Numbered from the stretch's first letter, positions 36,216 through 45,055 are shown. The stretch is 64,000 nt of DNA from Janthinobacterium aquaticum (GCF_009208565.1 NZ_WFLK01000012.1:62001-126000), one strand, 5' to 3'. Notes: generated by a model not told the origin, from the sequence alone. Made by a program: numbers and translations.

Positions 36216-36331
36216 GTTGTCGGATTACGGCCCGAAGGGCCTAATCCGACCTACGTGTTTTAACATGCTTACGTGGGTATGTAGGTCGGATTAGCCGGGC
36301 CGCGCAGGCGCGCAGCGCGTAATCCGACAAC
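36216..36331. repeat. REP pair between the small membrane protein gene and the SDR gene
   Basis: REP 1 (36216-36254) has GTCGGATTACGGCCC and GGGCCTAATCCGAC arms. REP 2 (36281-36331) is inverted relative to it and has a longer GC-rich loop. The sequence before REP 1 (CAACACC-ACTGAAGCCAACAATGTTG) is the reverse form of the linker seen in other pairs. Confidence 0.9.
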
Positions 36332-36389
36332 ACCGCTGACGCCAACATCGCCGCCCCCCCCAGCGGCACCAAAGTTCAAGGAGACACCC

Positions 36390-37136
36390 ATGAAACAAGT
36401 CCTGCTCATTACCGGCAGCAGCCGCGGCATCGGTGCCGCCACTGCGCTGCTGGCGGCCCGTGCCGGTTATGCCGTCTGTATCAATTATGTGCGCGGTGCC
36501 GAGGCGGCCGAGGCGCTGTGCGCGCGTATCGCGGCTGAAGGCGGCCAGGCGATTGCGGTGCAGGCCGATGTGGGCGACGAGGCGCAGGTGGCGCGCCTGT
36601 TCGAGGAAGTCGATGCAAAGCTGGGGCCGATCACGGCGCTGGTCAACAACGTGGGTGTGCTGGAACACAAATGCAGGCTGGCCGATATTTCGGTGGCGCG
36701 CATGGAGCGCGTGCTGCGCACCAATGTGATCGGCTATCTGCTGTGCTGCCAGCAGGCGGTGCGGCGCATGTCGACTGCCAGCGGTGGGCACGGTGGCAGC
36801 ATCGTCAACGTGTCGTCAGTGGCCTCGCGCCTCGGTTCGCCCAACGAATATATCGACTATGCGGCCTCGAAAGGGGCGGTCGATACGCTCACCATCGGGC
36901 TTGCCAAAGAGGTGGCCGACGAGGGCATCCGCGTCAACTGCGTGCGGCCCGGGTTGATCCATACCGATATCCACGCTTCGGGTGGGGAGCCGGGCCGGGT
37001 GGCGCGCCTGGCGGCCGGTGTGCCGATGCAGCGCGGCGGCGAGCCTGAAGAAGTGGCGCAGGCCATCGTGTATCTGCTGGGGCCAGGCGCCTCGTACATC
37101 ACCGGCACTTTCCTTGACGTGGCGGGCGGACGCTAG
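36390..37136 (+). CDS. Short-chain dehydrogenase/reductase
   Basis: This classical SDR has 248 residues. The cofactor loop is TGSSRGIGAATA (residues 8-19), NNVGVLE replaces the NNAG motif, VNVSSVASRLGSPNEYIDYAASKGAV holds the catalytic Ser, Tyr and Lys, and RPGLIHTDIHASGGEPGR follows. The family is FabG-like, but the substrate cannot be inferred. CAAGGAG lies eight bases before the ATG. Its stop overlaps the stop of the convergent efflux gene by four bases. Confidence 0.92.
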   Translation: MKQVLLITGSSRGIGAATALLAARAGYAVCINYVRGAEAAEALCARIAAEGGQAIAVQADVGDEAQVARLFEEVDAKLGPITALVNNVGVLEHKCRLADISVARMERVLRTNVIGYLLCCQQAVRRMSTASGGHGGSIVNVSSVASRLGSPNEYIDYAASKGAVDTLTIGLAKEVADEGIRVNCVRPGLIHTDIHASGGEPGRVARLAAGVPMQRGGEPEEVAQAIVYLLGPGASYITGTFLDVAGGR

Positions 37137-38068
37137 GCTGATGCCTTGCGTGGCGCCGCAGCAGGCGTTGCCGAGGGAGTGGCAGCAGGTGTTGCAGGAA
37201 CGCCGGGCGCCGAATGCGGCGCAATCACCACCGTGCAGGTAGTGCCGGCCACCAGCACCTGGTTCCGCGGCATCTGGTCGATATGGATGCGCACCGGCAC
37301 GCGCTGCGCCAGGCGTACCCAGTTGAAGGTCGGGTTGACGTCGGCCAGCAGTTCGCGGCCGGTGGCGGCGTCGCGGTCGGTAATGCCGTGCGCGATGCTT
37401 TCGATATGGCCGTGCAGCGTGCCGCCACTCATCAGGTCCATTTCCGCCTTGTCATTCTGCGCCAGCATGGCCAGCTTGGTCTCTTCAAAGTAACCGACCA
37501 CGTAGTAGGACGCGCTGTCGATCACGGCCAGCTTGGCCGCGCCGACGGCGGCAAAGTCGCCCGCATGCACATTGAGGTTGGTGACATAGCCGTCAACCGG
37601 TGCACGCACGGTGGTGCGTTCCAGGTTCAGTTCTGCCAGCGTCCTGGCGGCCAGCGCGGCCTGCACTTGCGAGCCGGCGGCGCTGGCGGCAAAGGCGGCG
37701 CTTTCGCGGTTTTCGGTCGAGATAATGCTGGCGTCCAGGCTGGCGCGGCGCTGGGCTTCCTTGCCTTTGCGGCCCAGTTCCGTCCTTTGCGCCGCCAGCG
37801 TTGCGCTGGCTTGCGCCAGTGCACTCACATAGCGTTCCTTGTCGACCGTAAACAGCACCTCGCCTTTTTTCACCATCTGGTTGTCGCGCACCATGACCTG
37901 CGTGACGGTGCCGGCCACGTCGGCGCTGATGGTGATCACGTCGGCCTTGACGCGGCCGTCGCGCGTCCACGGCGACTCCATGTAGCGGTCCCACAGGGTC
38001 TTGCCGGTCCAGAGGGCCGCAGCCAGGAGCAGCAGCGTGATTGCATAGCGGGTCAGTTTGGTTACCAT
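37133..38068 (-). CDS. HlyD-family membrane fusion protein, AaeA type
   Basis: This 311-residue protein is the periplasmic adaptor of a tripartite efflux pump. It has one N-terminal membrane helix (about 5-25), then the biotinyl-lipoyl half-motif DVITISADVAGTVTQVMVRDNQMVKKGEVLFTVD, a short helical hairpin (about 85-140) and the second half TTVRAPVDGYVTNLNVHAGDF, followed by the beta-barrel domain. The C terminus is an Ala/Pro/Thr-rich tail (PGVPATPAATPSATPAAAP). It is the last gene of the minus-strand efflux locus, 35 bases behind the aaeX-like gene. The related AaeAB exports aromatic carboxylic acids. Confidence 0.9.
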   Translation of the reverse strand: MVTKLTRYAITLLLLAAALWTGKTLWDRYMESPWTRDGRVKADVITISADVAGTVTQVMVRDNQMVKKGEVLFTVDKERYVSALAQASATLAAQRTELGRKGKEAQRRASLDASIISTENRESAAFAASAAGSQVQAALAARTLAELNLERTTVRAPVDGYVTNLNVHAGDFAAVGAAKLAVIDSASYYVVGYFEETKLAMLAQNDKAEMDLMSGGTLHGHIESIAHGITDRDAATGRELLADVNPTFNWVRLAQRVPVRIHIDQMPRNQVLVAGTTCTVVIAPHSAPGVPATPAATPSATPAAAPRKASA

Positions 38069-38103
38069 GGCGGTACCCCTTCAGATCAGGTTGGACAGTT
38101 TTT

Positions 38104-38304
38104 TTATTTGTAGAGCGACAGCGACAGCGCGCCGAAGATGGCGATAAAGATGCACAGGCGCGCCAGCGACGGATGCCAGACGATGCGGTAAAAGCCGGCC
38201 CAGCCGAGCACGCGGTCAAGCACGGTTTGCAGCACGAAGCTGACGATAAACAGGGGCAGCAGGGTCGGCAGCAGCACCCCGAACAGGGTAAATTCACGCG
38301 GCAT
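38104..38304 (-). CDS. AaeX-like small membrane protein (DUF1656)
   Basis: The 66-residue product has two membrane helices and the DUF1656 pattern: MPREFTLFGVLLPTLLPLFIVSFVL, then RVLGWAGFYRIVWHPSLARLCIFIAIFGALSLSLY. DUF1656 proteins are always found with FUSC/AaeB pumps and their membrane fusion proteins. Its start overlaps the end of the FUSC gene by 11 bases, so translation is probably coupled. Confidence 0.88.
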   Translation of the reverse strand: MPREFTLFGVLLPTLLPLFIVSFVLQTVLDRVLGWAGFYRIVWHPSLARLCIFIAIFGALSLSLYK

Positions 38305-40462
38305 GAAGTTCTCCGGCGCCAGGCGCCATGGTGTCTTGTAATGAGGTATAGATCGAATGCAGGTCGGCCAGCGCCGTTTGCAGACGCACGCTGCGCTCCG
38401 GCGTCAGGCCCGCTGCGGCGCCGCCGGCCAGCGCTTCGCGCACGCAGGCGCCGGCCGTCAGGCAGGCCTGCCGTGCCGCCTGCAGTTCGGCTTCGCCGCG
38501 CGTGCGCAGCCAGGCGGTAATGCTGTCCAGGCAGCGCGCCAGCGCTTCACGCGCCGCACCCGGGCCCTGTGCGCTGGCGACCAGCTCGCGCAGTTCGATC
38601 GCCGAGTGGCCGATTTCAAGCAGCATCAACGCCTGGCGCACCACCGTGCGCGTGGCCTCGCCCGGCGCCGGGCCGGCCGCCGCATTGAGCTGGCTTAGCA
38701 GGTCGCGCATGCGGTTGTCGAAGCGGTGCTTGCCCGATTCGCCACGGCCACCGGCTTTCGCTTTGCAGGCGCGCAGCGCCTCGCGCCACAGGGCCGGGCC
38801 CACGTGATCCTTGTGGCCCATGGTGTGTTCGGGCAGCAGCACGGCAAACACCACGGCGGCCAGCAGCAGGCCGACAATCAGCGCCATGCCGGTATTGAGA
38901 AACGCCGCGCCATCGATGTGCATGATGTTCGTTGGCGCCATCTGCGTGATAAAGGTCGATACGCCCAGCCCCAGCCCCAGCTGGGCCGGATTGCTCATGA
39001 AGTAAAGACCGATGGCCAGGAACGGCGCAAAGGCCAGCACCAGCATCGGAAAGCCGTCGGCATGCACCATCACGAAATACACGCACACCAGCGACAGTGG
39101 AAAAGCCAGGAAAAAGCCGTTCAGCACCTGGCGTATCATCATGATCGGGCGCGGCGACGACGACGCCAGCGCGCAGAACACGGCCGCCATCAGCATGGCC
39201 GTGCTGGCATACGGCCAGGCCAGGAAATAGGCGCCCAGCGCCAGCAGCGCCAGGCTGATGGCCGAACGCGCGCCGCTGGCCAGCACCAGCGCCGACGGGG
39301 TCTTGGGCGCATAGGCCAGCGGTGCGCTTACTTCCAGCGGAGTGTCGTGGGCCAGGCTGAAATAGACTTCATGGAAACGGCTGATATCGCGCGCAAAGCG
39401 TTCGAGCAGTTCGCACAGGGTTTCAAAGTCGATGCGCTGGGCGTGCTCCACCGGCAGCGCTTCGAGTTCGCTGCGCGCCTGCGCCAGGGCCGCTTGCAGA
39501 TGCAGCTGCATGGTGTCGAGCGAGTCCTGCGACGGCGTGTTCTGCAGCGCCTCGGCGATAATGGCCAGCAGCGGCGCGCACTGCGCCATGACCTGTGTTT
39601 CGCCCTGGCGCTGCAGCCGGTCAACCAGGCGGTGGAAGGTGTAGAAGGTGGTCAGCGCCGTCATGAAGGATGCATTGAAGGCGTGCAGCTTGCGGTTCTG
39701 CGCGCGCACATGGCCGACCGCGTCGCTGACTTCAAAGAGCGCCGCCGATCGGCCGTTTTCCAGTGCCGCCACATCGGCGGCAAACTGCAGGTGGGTCGTT
39801 TCCACCTGCGCTGGCGTGAGCTTTTGCTGCAGCACGTCCTGGCAAAAACCAAGGAATTTGCCGTAGCGCGCCTGCACCGCACGCATCACCTGCGTGCCCT
39901 GGTGGCGCGGCAGCAGCACGCTCGATACCACTGCCGAGCAGATAATCCCGAGGCTCACTTCAGCCACCCGCGTGACGGCCAGCGCAAACACCTGCGTGGG
40001 CTGCTCGATGGCCGGCAGCACGATCATGCAGGCGGTGTAGCCCGATAGCACATACACATACGACTGCGCATTGCGGTGCAGCGCCGCGCCGCTGGTGCAC
40101 AGGCCGACCCACAGCGCCAGGCCGGCAAACAGCAGCACCGGCTGCTGCGGGAAAAAGCCGATCAGGCACAGCGCGGCGGTGCAGCCGAGCAGGGTGCCGC
40201 AGAAACGGTAAAAGCTTTTTTCCAGCACCATGCCGCTGCTGGGCAGGGCCAGGATTACGGTAGTGGTCATGGCGGTGCTGGGCGAATCGAGGCCCAGCCG
40301 GTAGGCCAGCCACAAGGCGGCAAACGCCGCCACCAGCGTCTTGCCCACATAAATCCAGCGTTCCCCTTCGCTGGCGCGCCAGTCTTTCAGCGCATGCGCC
40401 AGCGCGTCAGTGGCGCGGCGCCACGCTGCTGGCGTGATGGAAGGGGCAGTGGCAGTGGGCAT
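38294..40462 (-). CDS. FUSC-family efflux pump, AaeB type
   Basis: This 722-residue inner membrane protein has two sets of about five to six helices: the first from ERWIYVGKTLVAAFAALWLAYRLGL to about residue 190, the second from about residue 395 (SAISLALLALGAYFLAWPYASTAMLMAAVFCAL) to about 545. Long cytoplasmic regions follow each. This double layout is typical of FUSC and AaeB aromatic acid exporters. It starts eight bases after the MarR gene on the same strand. Probable role is export of aromatic or other weak acids; inferred from family only. Confidence 0.92.
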   Translation of the reverse strand: MPTATAPSITPAAWRRATDALAHALKDWRASEGERWIYVGKTLVAAFAALWLAYRLGLDSPSTAMTTTVILALPSSGMVLEKSFYRFCGTLLGCTAALCLIGFFPQQPVLLFAGLALWVGLCTSGAALHRNAQSYVYVLSGYTACMIVLPAIEQPTQVFALAVTRVAEVSLGIICSAVVSSVLLPRHQGTQVMRAVQARYGKFLGFCQDVLQQKLTPAQVETTHLQFAADVAALENGRSAALFEVSDAVGHVRAQNRKLHAFNASFMTALTTFYTFHRLVDRLQRQGETQVMAQCAPLLAIIAEALQNTPSQDSLDTMQLHLQAALAQARSELEALPVEHAQRIDFETLCELLERFARDISRFHEVYFSLAHDTPLEVSAPLAYAPKTPSALVLASGARSAISLALLALGAYFLAWPYASTAMLMAAVFCALASSSPRPIMMIRQVLNGFFLAFPLSLVCVYFVMVHADGFPMLVLAFAPFLAIGLYFMSNPAQLGLGLGVSTFITQMAPTNIMHIDGAAFLNTGMALIVGLLLAAVVFAVLLPEHTMGHKDHVGPALWREALRACKAKAGGRGESGKHRFDNRMRDLLSQLNAAAGPAPGEATRTVVRQALMLLEIGHSAIELRELVASAQGPGAAREALARCLDSITAWLRTRGEAELQAARQACLTAGACVREALAGGAAAGLTPERSVRLQTALADLHSIYTSLQDTMAPGAGELHAA

Positions 40463-40470
40463 GGTTGCTA

Positions 40471-40977
40471 TCAGTCGGGATTGTTGAGTTTGTTGAGATT
40501 GCGCAGCTGGCGCATATACAGTTTGTCGAGCACCAGCAGTTCTTCTTCACTGAAGTCTTCGTACAGCGACGAGGTTTCCTGATAGACGTCGGGCAGCGCC
40601 GCTTCGATCAGTTGGCGGCCCTTGTCGGTCAGCGAAATCATGACCGAGCGGCGGTCGCCGGGACGGGTGCCGCGATTGATCAGGCCACGGCTTTCCAGGT
40701 CGTTGCACACGCGTGTCAGGTTGGCCGGTTTTTCATGGCAGGCCAGGCCCAGCGTACAGGCGTTCGAGGTTTCATCGTCGGTGCCGTACAACACGGCCAG
40801 CACCATATAGCTGGCGTCGACCAGGTCGTGCTTTTTCAGCGCCGCGTTGGTCAGGTCCTTCATGCCTTTCTGGATGTGATAGGTCATGCGCAGCAAACGC
40901 ATGCGTTCCATCGGAAAAGCAGGAATGCGCGTGCGGATATTTTGCAGCCGCTTGGCGGTGGCGTCAAAAGCTGTCAT
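40471..40977 (-). CDS. MarR-family transcriptional regulator
   Basis: The 168-residue product has the MarR winged helix: YMVLAVLYG, ACTLGLACHEKPANLTRVCNDLESRGLINRGTRPGDRRSVMISLTDKGRQLIEAALP, with the D-x-R wing motif. It most likely represses the efflux locus in which it lies and responds to a phenolic ligand; this is inferred from family and position. The ATG at 40977 is preceded by AAAGGAT at good spacing. It stands between the outer membrane factor and the pump gene, all on the minus strand. Confidence 0.92.
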   Translation of the reverse strand: MTAFDATAKRLQNIRTRIPAFPMERMRLLRMTYHIQKGMKDLTNAALKKHDLVDASYMVLAVLYGTDDETSNACTLGLACHEKPANLTRVCNDLESRGLINRGTRPGDRRSVMISLTDKGRQLIEAALPDVYQETSSLYEDFSEEELLVLDKLYMRQLRNLNKLNNPD

Positions 40978-41041
40978 GTCATGATCCTTTGCAAATAAAT
41001 AAAGCGTTGATTGTAGCTGCTTGCCATCGCCTGGCAAGTGT

Positions 41042-42454
41042 TCAGAGGCCACCGCCCAGCGCATTCATCAGCGATACATACAAATCGAGTTCGGTTGCAC
41101 CGTTTTGCGCCTGCTGCTGCTCTTCGGCCAGCAGCGCGACCTGCGTGTTGAGCATGTTGATGGCGTCGGTCATGCCGGCCTGGTAGGATTTTTCAGCCAG
41201 CGCATGCGCGCGCTGCGCCGTATCGAGTGCCTGCTGGGTGAGCTGGCGCTGCTTGACCAGCGACTGGGTACGCGTGACGGCATTGGCCACATCCGACATG
41301 GCGTTAATCACGGTGGCGTTGTACTGCTCGACGGCGCCGTCATAAATGGCGGTCTGGTTGCCCAGTTGGGCGCGCAATCGCGCACCGGCAAAGATCGGCA
41401 GGCTCAGCGCCGGCGTGGCGCCGCGTACCTGCGAGTTGGCGTCCAGAAAGTGGCTGAAGCCGAACGCCTGGAAGCCGGCAAACGCCACCAGGTTGACGTT
41501 CGGGTAAAACTCGGCCTTTGCCGCATCGATGCGGCGCGCCGCGGCCTCCACGCGCCAGCGCTGGGCTGCGATATCGGGACGGCGCCCGATCAGGTCGGCC
41601 GGCAGCGCGGCAGGAATGGCCAGCGGGCGGTCCAGGCGCAGCACCGGGCGCGTCAAGGCGGCGCCGGCACCCGGGCCTTTGCCGGCCAGGGCGGCGAGCT
41701 GGTTGCGCAGCAGCGCCACCGATTCGGCCGCTTGCTCAAGCTGGCGGCGCCCAGCCGGCAGCGTGGTTTTGATCTGCTCGACGTCCACATCGGTGCCGAT
41801 GCCGGCCTGGCGGCGGCGCTGGGTAATGTCGAGGATGCGTGCGCGCTGCGCCAGGCTGCGCTCGATCACGTCCTGCAGCGTGAACTGGTACGACAGCTGC
41901 ACGTAAGTGCGCACCAGCGCCGTCTCCAGCGCCAGGCGCGCCATCTGCGATTCGGCCGACGCCATCTGCACGTCGCCCAGCGCGGCGGCCAGCGCTTCGC
42001 GGTTGCGGCCCCAAAGGTCGAGGTCATACGAGGCGGTCACGGTGGCCTGGTTGCGCCAGGCGTAGTTGCCGGCCAGCGGCGCCGGCGTGCTGCCGTGCTG
42101 CGAATACAGCTCGCGGTTGATCGATACCGATGCGTCGGCCTGCGGACGGGTCTTGTCTTCGGCGGCGCCGGCCAGCGCCTCGGCCTGGCGCACGCGCGCC
42201 TGGGCGCCGCGCAGGGTCGGGCTGTCGGCCAGCGCCTGGTCCATCAGCTGGTTCAGTTGCGGGTCCTGCAGTGCCTGCCACCACTGCGCGCGCGGCCATT
42301 CAATGGCGGCCTTCGCGGCCTGGTCGATGGCCTGGCCCGGCTGCAGGCTGTTGGGGTCGAGCAGTGCCGACTGCGGCGCGATATGACCCATGTCGGCGCA
42401 AGCGCTCAGAACAAGGGTCAGGCTGACGGCGATCAGGCGGCGGGGCAGGAACAT
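41042..42454 (-). CDS. NodT-family outer membrane efflux lipoprotein
   Basis: The 470-residue product is an outer membrane channel of the TolC/OprM group. The signal peptide ends in a lipobox LSAC (Cys19). Two repeats of the efflux domain are visible: from WWQALQDPQLNQLMDQALADSPTLRGAQARVRQAEA and from RRPDIAAQRWRVEAAARRIDAAKAEFYPNVNLVAFAGF. The C terminus has ALAEKSYQAGMTDAINMLNTQVALLAEEQQQAQN. It is the first gene of the minus-strand efflux set and supplies the outer membrane exit for the FUSC pump and its adaptor. Confidence 0.93.
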   Translation of the reverse strand: MFLPRRLIAVSLTLVLSACADMGHIAPQSALLDPNSLQPGQAIDQAAKAAIEWPRAQWWQALQDPQLNQLMDQALADSPTLRGAQARVRQAEALAGAAEDKTRPQADASVSINRELYSQHGSTPAPLAGNYAWRNQATVTASYDLDLWGRNREALAAALGDVQMASAESQMARLALETALVRTYVQLSYQFTLQDVIERSLAQRARILDITQRRRQAGIGTDVDVEQIKTTLPAGRRQLEQAAESVALLRNQLAALAGKGPGAGAALTRPVLRLDRPLAIPAALPADLIGRRPDIAAQRWRVEAAARRIDAAKAEFYPNVNLVAFAGFQAFGFSHFLDANSQVRGATPALSLPIFAGARLRAQLGNQTAIYDGAVEQYNATVINAMSDVANAVTRTQSLVKQRQLTQQALDTAQRAHALAEKSYQAGMTDAINMLNTQVALLAEEQQQAQNGATELDLYVSLMNALGGGL

Positions 42455-42570
42455 GCAGGACTCCGGGAAAATGGGGAAAGATCACAACTCGCCGCGGTGA
42501 GCGCCGGGAGTGGCCCGGTATGCTGCGCCGCAACTGAGATGTGGGGTAACGCTGGTGTTGCTGATAGTGC

Positions 42571-42822
42571 TTACTTCCTGACCACGTGTTTGGTGGTTTG
42601 CGCGATATCGAAGTCAGCTTCCGTCTGCGGAATCTGGCCTGCCTTGCGGGCTGCGTAGAACTCGGCCATGACCTGGGCGCGCGTGACCGTGCTCGGCGCT
42701 TCGGCAGCGGCCACCGGATAGGCTTCAACGCTGGTCGAGGCTGGCGTGGCAGCAGGCTGGGCAAATGCCGATGCGGCAGTACCGAGGGCAAACAGGGCGA
42801 CGATAAATGATTTGGCTTGCAT
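42571..42822 (-). CDS. Small exported DUF4148 protein
   Basis: The 83-residue product has a signal peptide (MQAKSFIVALFALGTAASAFA) and the DUF4148 pattern with TRAQVMAEFYAARKAGQIPQTEADFD near the C terminus. These proteins are very common in Burkholderiales, often in many copies, and have no known function. GGAG stands eight bases before the ATG at 42822. The gene is 116 bases upstream of the efflux locus on the same strand. Confidence 0.85.
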   Translation of the reverse strand: MQAKSFIVALFALGTAASAFAQPAATPASTSVEAYPVAAAEAPSTVTRAQVMAEFYAARKAGQIPQTEADFDIAQTTKHVVRK

Positions 42823-43116
42823 GATGTAACTCCGTGATGTGCATATGGCTGGGTGGATAGGCCGGATCGCCACGTACCGGTCGGATCGTCAGCGCGGCGC
42901 GGGTAATGGATAGCGCCGCACTGGCGAAGAAGCGAAAGCCGGATAGGAAAACGCTTACTTGACGTAACTATAGCAATGAATAATACATTTGTGAAGTATT
43001 TATTTTAAAAATGTTCGCGGCGCACAATGGCCTGCCTGCCGTGCAGTCGTGCGACAGGCTTGGCCGCCACAGCGTAGGATCATTTTATTAATGAACCACA
43101 TCACAAGGAGTCAGCC

Positions 43117-43440
43117 ATGAGTGCAAGCAGCCTCGATCCCGATAACCTTCCTAGCCTGCCAGACCGCGTGCTCGGCACCGGCCACGGCAAAGGTGCGCTG
43201 GGCCCCAGCGACAATTCCGACAGCGGCAGCGACGTACAGGGCATTCCCGGTCAGGACCAGGAAAGCCTCGACAGCGACAGCGATGCAGCCGGTACCGGCG
43301 AGCGCGCCGGCGTCGAGCCTGAAAATGCGGCGCCCGACGGCGGCGACATCGATGTTGACCATATCGAACGCCTGAGCCGCGAACGCCTCGACGGCGAGGA
43401 TGTGGGCGCCGATGATGACGAGGCGCTGCCGCCCGCCTGA
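43117..43440 (+). CDS. Acidic, disordered hypothetical protein
   Basis: The 107-residue product is strongly acidic and rich in Asp, Ser and Gly, with no hydrophobic core. The N-terminal part DRVLGTGHGKGALGPSDNSDSGSDVQG resembles a conserved stretch that I recall from unnamed proteobacterial proteins; the rest is Asp/Glu-rich (DGGDIDVDHIERLSRERLDGEDVGADDDE). CAAGGAG at good spacing before the ATG supports translation. Function unknown. The 294 bases upstream (42823-43116) hold an AT-rich promoter-like patch near 42975-43010 and nothing else I recognise. Confidence 0.7.
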   Translation: MSASSLDPDNLPSLPDRVLGTGHGKGALGPSDNSDSGSDVQGIPGQDQESLDSDSDAAGTGERAGVEPENAAPDGGDIDVDHIERLSRERLDGEDVGADDDEALPPA

Positions 43441-43552
43441 GGCCAGGCCGGCTTTGCCGATAGCCGCGCCCCTGCCATCAGCGTAAAATGACGGCAGCCG
43501 GCGCGTGCGCGCCGCCACGGCGCTAAGGCCGGATTAGCACAGGACGGGCAGC

Positions 43553-43879
43553 ATGACGACGCATAAGCGGCAGGAAAACGAAGAAAACTTGATGACGATG
43601 TACCGCGAAACGCGGCCGCGCGAGTTTTTTGGCGAGAAAAGCAATACCAACCACCTGGCCTGGAGCCTGCTGGTGATCCTGCTGGCGCTGGCCGCCTGGC
43701 TGGCCGTCGCACTGGCCACGGCCGAAAACCAGCGCTACGCGCTCGAGACGCGCGCCTGCCAGGATCATGTCTTCCCCACCGAAATCGACACCGCCTGCCT
43801 GAAGCAGGTCAAAACACGCGAGCACTGGTGGCAGCATGTGGGGCATGCGCTGGTGCATTTTGGGGCACCGGCTGCGTAA
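43553..43879 (+). CDS. Small membrane protein, paralogue of the protein at 35974
   Basis: The 108-residue product has a charged N-terminal segment (about 1-32), one membrane helix (HLAWSLLVILLALAAWLAVALA) and a C-terminal part with ATAENQRYALETRAC, DTACLKQVKTREHWWQHVGHALVHF. The last 75 residues align over their whole length with the 69-residue protein at 35974. A start at 43592 (MTMYRETRP) is possible. Function unknown. A REP pair begins 16 bases behind the stop. Confidence 0.75.
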   Translation: MTTHKRQENEENLMTMYRETRPREFFGEKSNTNHLAWSLLVILLALAAWLAVALATAENQRYALETRACQDHVFPTEIDTACLKQVKTREHWWQHVGHALVHFGAPAA

Positions 43880-43894
43880 ACCTGCGCCTGTCAC

Positions 43895-44018
43895 GTAGGT
43901 CGGATTAGGCCCCGAAGGGGCCGTAATCCGACACCATTGTTGGCTTTGCAGGTGTTGTTTTTTGGCGTCCCGGGTGTTGTCGGATTACGCGGGGCTTTGC
44001 CCCGCTAATCCGACCTAC
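43895..44018. repeat. REP pair between two convergent genes
   Basis: REP 1 (43895-43935) and REP 2 (43976-44018) are inverted to each other, each with about 15-base arms (for example GTCGGATTACGCGGGGC / GCCCCGCTAATCCGAC). The linker starts with CCATTGTTGGC and ends with GGTGTTGTC as in the other pairs. The last bases of REP 2 (CTA at 44015-44017) are the stop codon of the aldo/keto reductase on the minus strand. Confidence 0.9.
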
Positions 44019-45055
44019 CTGGCTTTCGAAGGTTTTTCCCACAGATTGATATGCCCGTCGCGCGCCAGTTCGTCGATGGCGCGCAGTTCGTCTGGCGTAA
44101 AGGACAGATTGGCCAGGGCGCCGACGTTTTCGCGGATCTGCGCGCTGCTGCTGGCACCGATCAGGGTGGTGGTCATGCGTGGATCGCGCAGCACCCAGGC
44201 CAGCGCCATTTGCGCCAGCGACTGGCCGCGTCCCAGCGCGATCTGGTTCAGGGCGCGCACGCGCGTGAGGTTTTCCTCGCTCAGGTGCTCCTTGGTCATC
44301 GAGCCGCCGCCGGGGCGGTTGATGCGCGCGTCCTGCGGAATGCCGTTCAGGTATTTGTCGCTCAGCACGCCCTGCGCCAGTGCCGTAAAGCTGATGCAGC
44401 CCATGCCTTCGTTTTGCAGGGTGTCGAGCAGGCCGTCGTCCTCGATCCAGCGGTTGAGCATGTTGTAGGCCGGCTGGTGGATCAGGCACGGTACTTTCCA
44501 GTCGCGCAGCAGGGCCGCTGCCTCGGCCGTTTTTTGCGGTGAATACGAAGACAGGCCCACATACAGCGCCTTGCCTTGCTGGACTGCGGTAGCCAGCGCG
44601 CCCATGGTTTCTTCCAGCGGCGTATCGGGGTCGAAGCGGTGCGAATAGAAGATATCAACGTACTCGAGGCCCATGCGCTGCAGGCTCTGGTCCAGGCTGG
44701 CCAGCACATATTTGCGCGAGCCGCCGCCCTGGCCGTACGGGCCGGGCCACATGTCCCAGCCGGCCTTGGTGGAGATAATCAGCTCATCGCGGTAGGCGGA
44801 AAAGTCTTCGCGCAGCAGCCGGCCGAAATTGCTTTCGGCGCTGCCGTACGGTGGGCCGTAATTGTTGGCCAGGTCGAAATGGGTGATGCCAAGGTCAAAC
44901 GCCGTGCGCAGCATGTCGCGCTGGGTGGTGATCGGGGTGCTGTCGCCAAAGTTATGCCACAGGCCCAGCGACAGCAGCGGCAGCTTCAGGCCGCTGCGCC
45001 CGCATGTGCGGTACTGCATCTGTTCATAACGATTCTCGGCGGCGTGGTAAGACAT
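44015..45055 (-). CDS. Aldo/keto reductase, YghZ (glyceraldehyde-3-phosphate reductase) type
   Basis: This NADPH-dependent reductase has 346 residues. The N terminus QYRTCGRSGLKLPLLSLGLWHNFGD is typical of YghZ. The catalytic residues are in HFDLANNYGPPYGSAE (Asp, Tyr), IISTKAGW (Lys) and FYSHRFDPDTPLEETM (His). The C terminus has the cofactor segment TTTLIGASSSAQIRENV. E. coli YghZ reduces L-glyceraldehyde 3-phosphate and methylglyoxal. The stop codon lies inside a REP element. It is divergent from the CYTH-CHAD gene. Confidence 0.93.
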   Translation of the reverse strand: MSYHAAENRYEQMQYRTCGRSGLKLPLLSLGLWHNFGDSTPITTQRDMLRTAFDLGITHFDLANNYGPPYGSAESNFGRLLREDFSAYRDELIISTKAGWDMWPGPYGQGGGSRKYVLASLDQSLQRMGLEYVDIFYSHRFDPDTPLEETMGALATAVQQGKALYVGLSSYSPQKTAEAAALLRDWKVPCLIHQPAYNMLNRWIEDDGLLDTLQNEGMGCISFTALAQGVLSDKYLNGIPQDARINRPGGGSMTKEHLSEENLTRVRALNQIALGRGQSLAQMALAWVLRDPRMTTTLIGASSSAQIRENVGALANLSFTPDELRAIDELARDGHINLWEKPSKAR

